Positions 42,552 to 42,552 of a stretch of 42,552 bases of DNA are shown here, in pieces. The stretch is from assembly GCA_900315595.1 (NCBI GenBank), contig OMZQ01000019.1, positions 1 through 42,552 on the forward strand, written 5' to 3'. A program made the translations under genes and the position numbers. This stretch comes from an uncultured Eubacteriales bacterium (GTDB taxonomy: Bacteria > Bacillota > Clostridia > Oscillospirales > Oscillospiraceae). The notes under the pieces are model-generated. The model did not search any database. It had not been told where the DNA came from and worked only from the letters and a program-made list of their open reading frames with translations. Each line of letters opens with the position of its first letter. Positions within the stretch are counted from its first letter, which is position 1.

Positions 42552-42552
42552 G

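Overview
The window is a piece of a GC-rich Firmicutes chromosome, most likely a gut clostridium of the Oscillospirales group. The grounds are the AGGAGG ribosome binding sites, canonical TTGACA/TATAAT promoters with 17-bp spacers, the MurT/GatD pair for amidated lipid II, the alr-mazF neighbourhood known from Bacillus, encoded CCA ends on both tRNAs, and many GC-rich palindromic intergenic repeats of a kind often seen in such genomes. No transposase, integrase, phage gene or CRISPR array is present. The order assignment is an inference.

Layout. 1-5.3 kb: an SSB-like protein, rsmI and trmN6, a small 2x[4Fe-4S] ferredoxin, a short two-AAA Clp ATPase and a thioredoxin-fold lipoprotein. 5.3-8.7 kb: repeat-rich, with a membrane protein/HTH regulator pair, tRNA-Met and tRNA-Glu under a near-perfect promoter, and an AIM24-family protein. 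8.7-13.4 kb: a co-directional run of a radical SAM/SPASM protein, nnrD, a lipoprotein, alr, an orphan mazF and an unknown protein. 13.4-18.6 kb: xthA, then murT-gatD-uppP (cell-wall precursor amidation and undecaprenyl carrier recycling) and an Mrp-type Fe-S carrier ATPase. 18.6-21.7 kb: a leftward GH36 alpha-galactosidase/GPH symporter operon. 21.7-27.4 kb: a membrane-lipid-looking set (GT-B-like protein, CYTH protein, PAP2 phosphatase, LPG-synthase-like membrane protein, CDP-alcohol phosphatidyltransferase) ending in rlmH. 27.4-29.0 kb: a DUF11-like protein and a large repeat block. 29.0-36.8 kb: rpoB and rpoC. 36.8-42.5 kb: a TetR regulator followed by an operon of a DUF308 membrane protein, an MMPL exporter and a secreted xxxLxxG heptad-repeat protein; the C-terminal tip of a leftward gene lies at the right edge.

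The most promising uncharacterised systems are the 21.7-26.9 kb set, which combines a lipid headgroup transferase, a lipid phosphatase, a flippase-like protein, a CYTH phosphohydrolase and a conserved-looking GT-B-like protein, and the TetR/DUF308/MMPL/xxxLxxG export module with a pair of near-identical palindromic boxes behind tetR. The repeats form a mosaic family bounded by GTAGGG/CCCTAC; one repeat unit supplies the stop codon of xthA.

Most genes carry clear Shine-Dalgarno sites. murT is an exception: its promoter places the transcription start almost on the ATG, so it may be leaderless.
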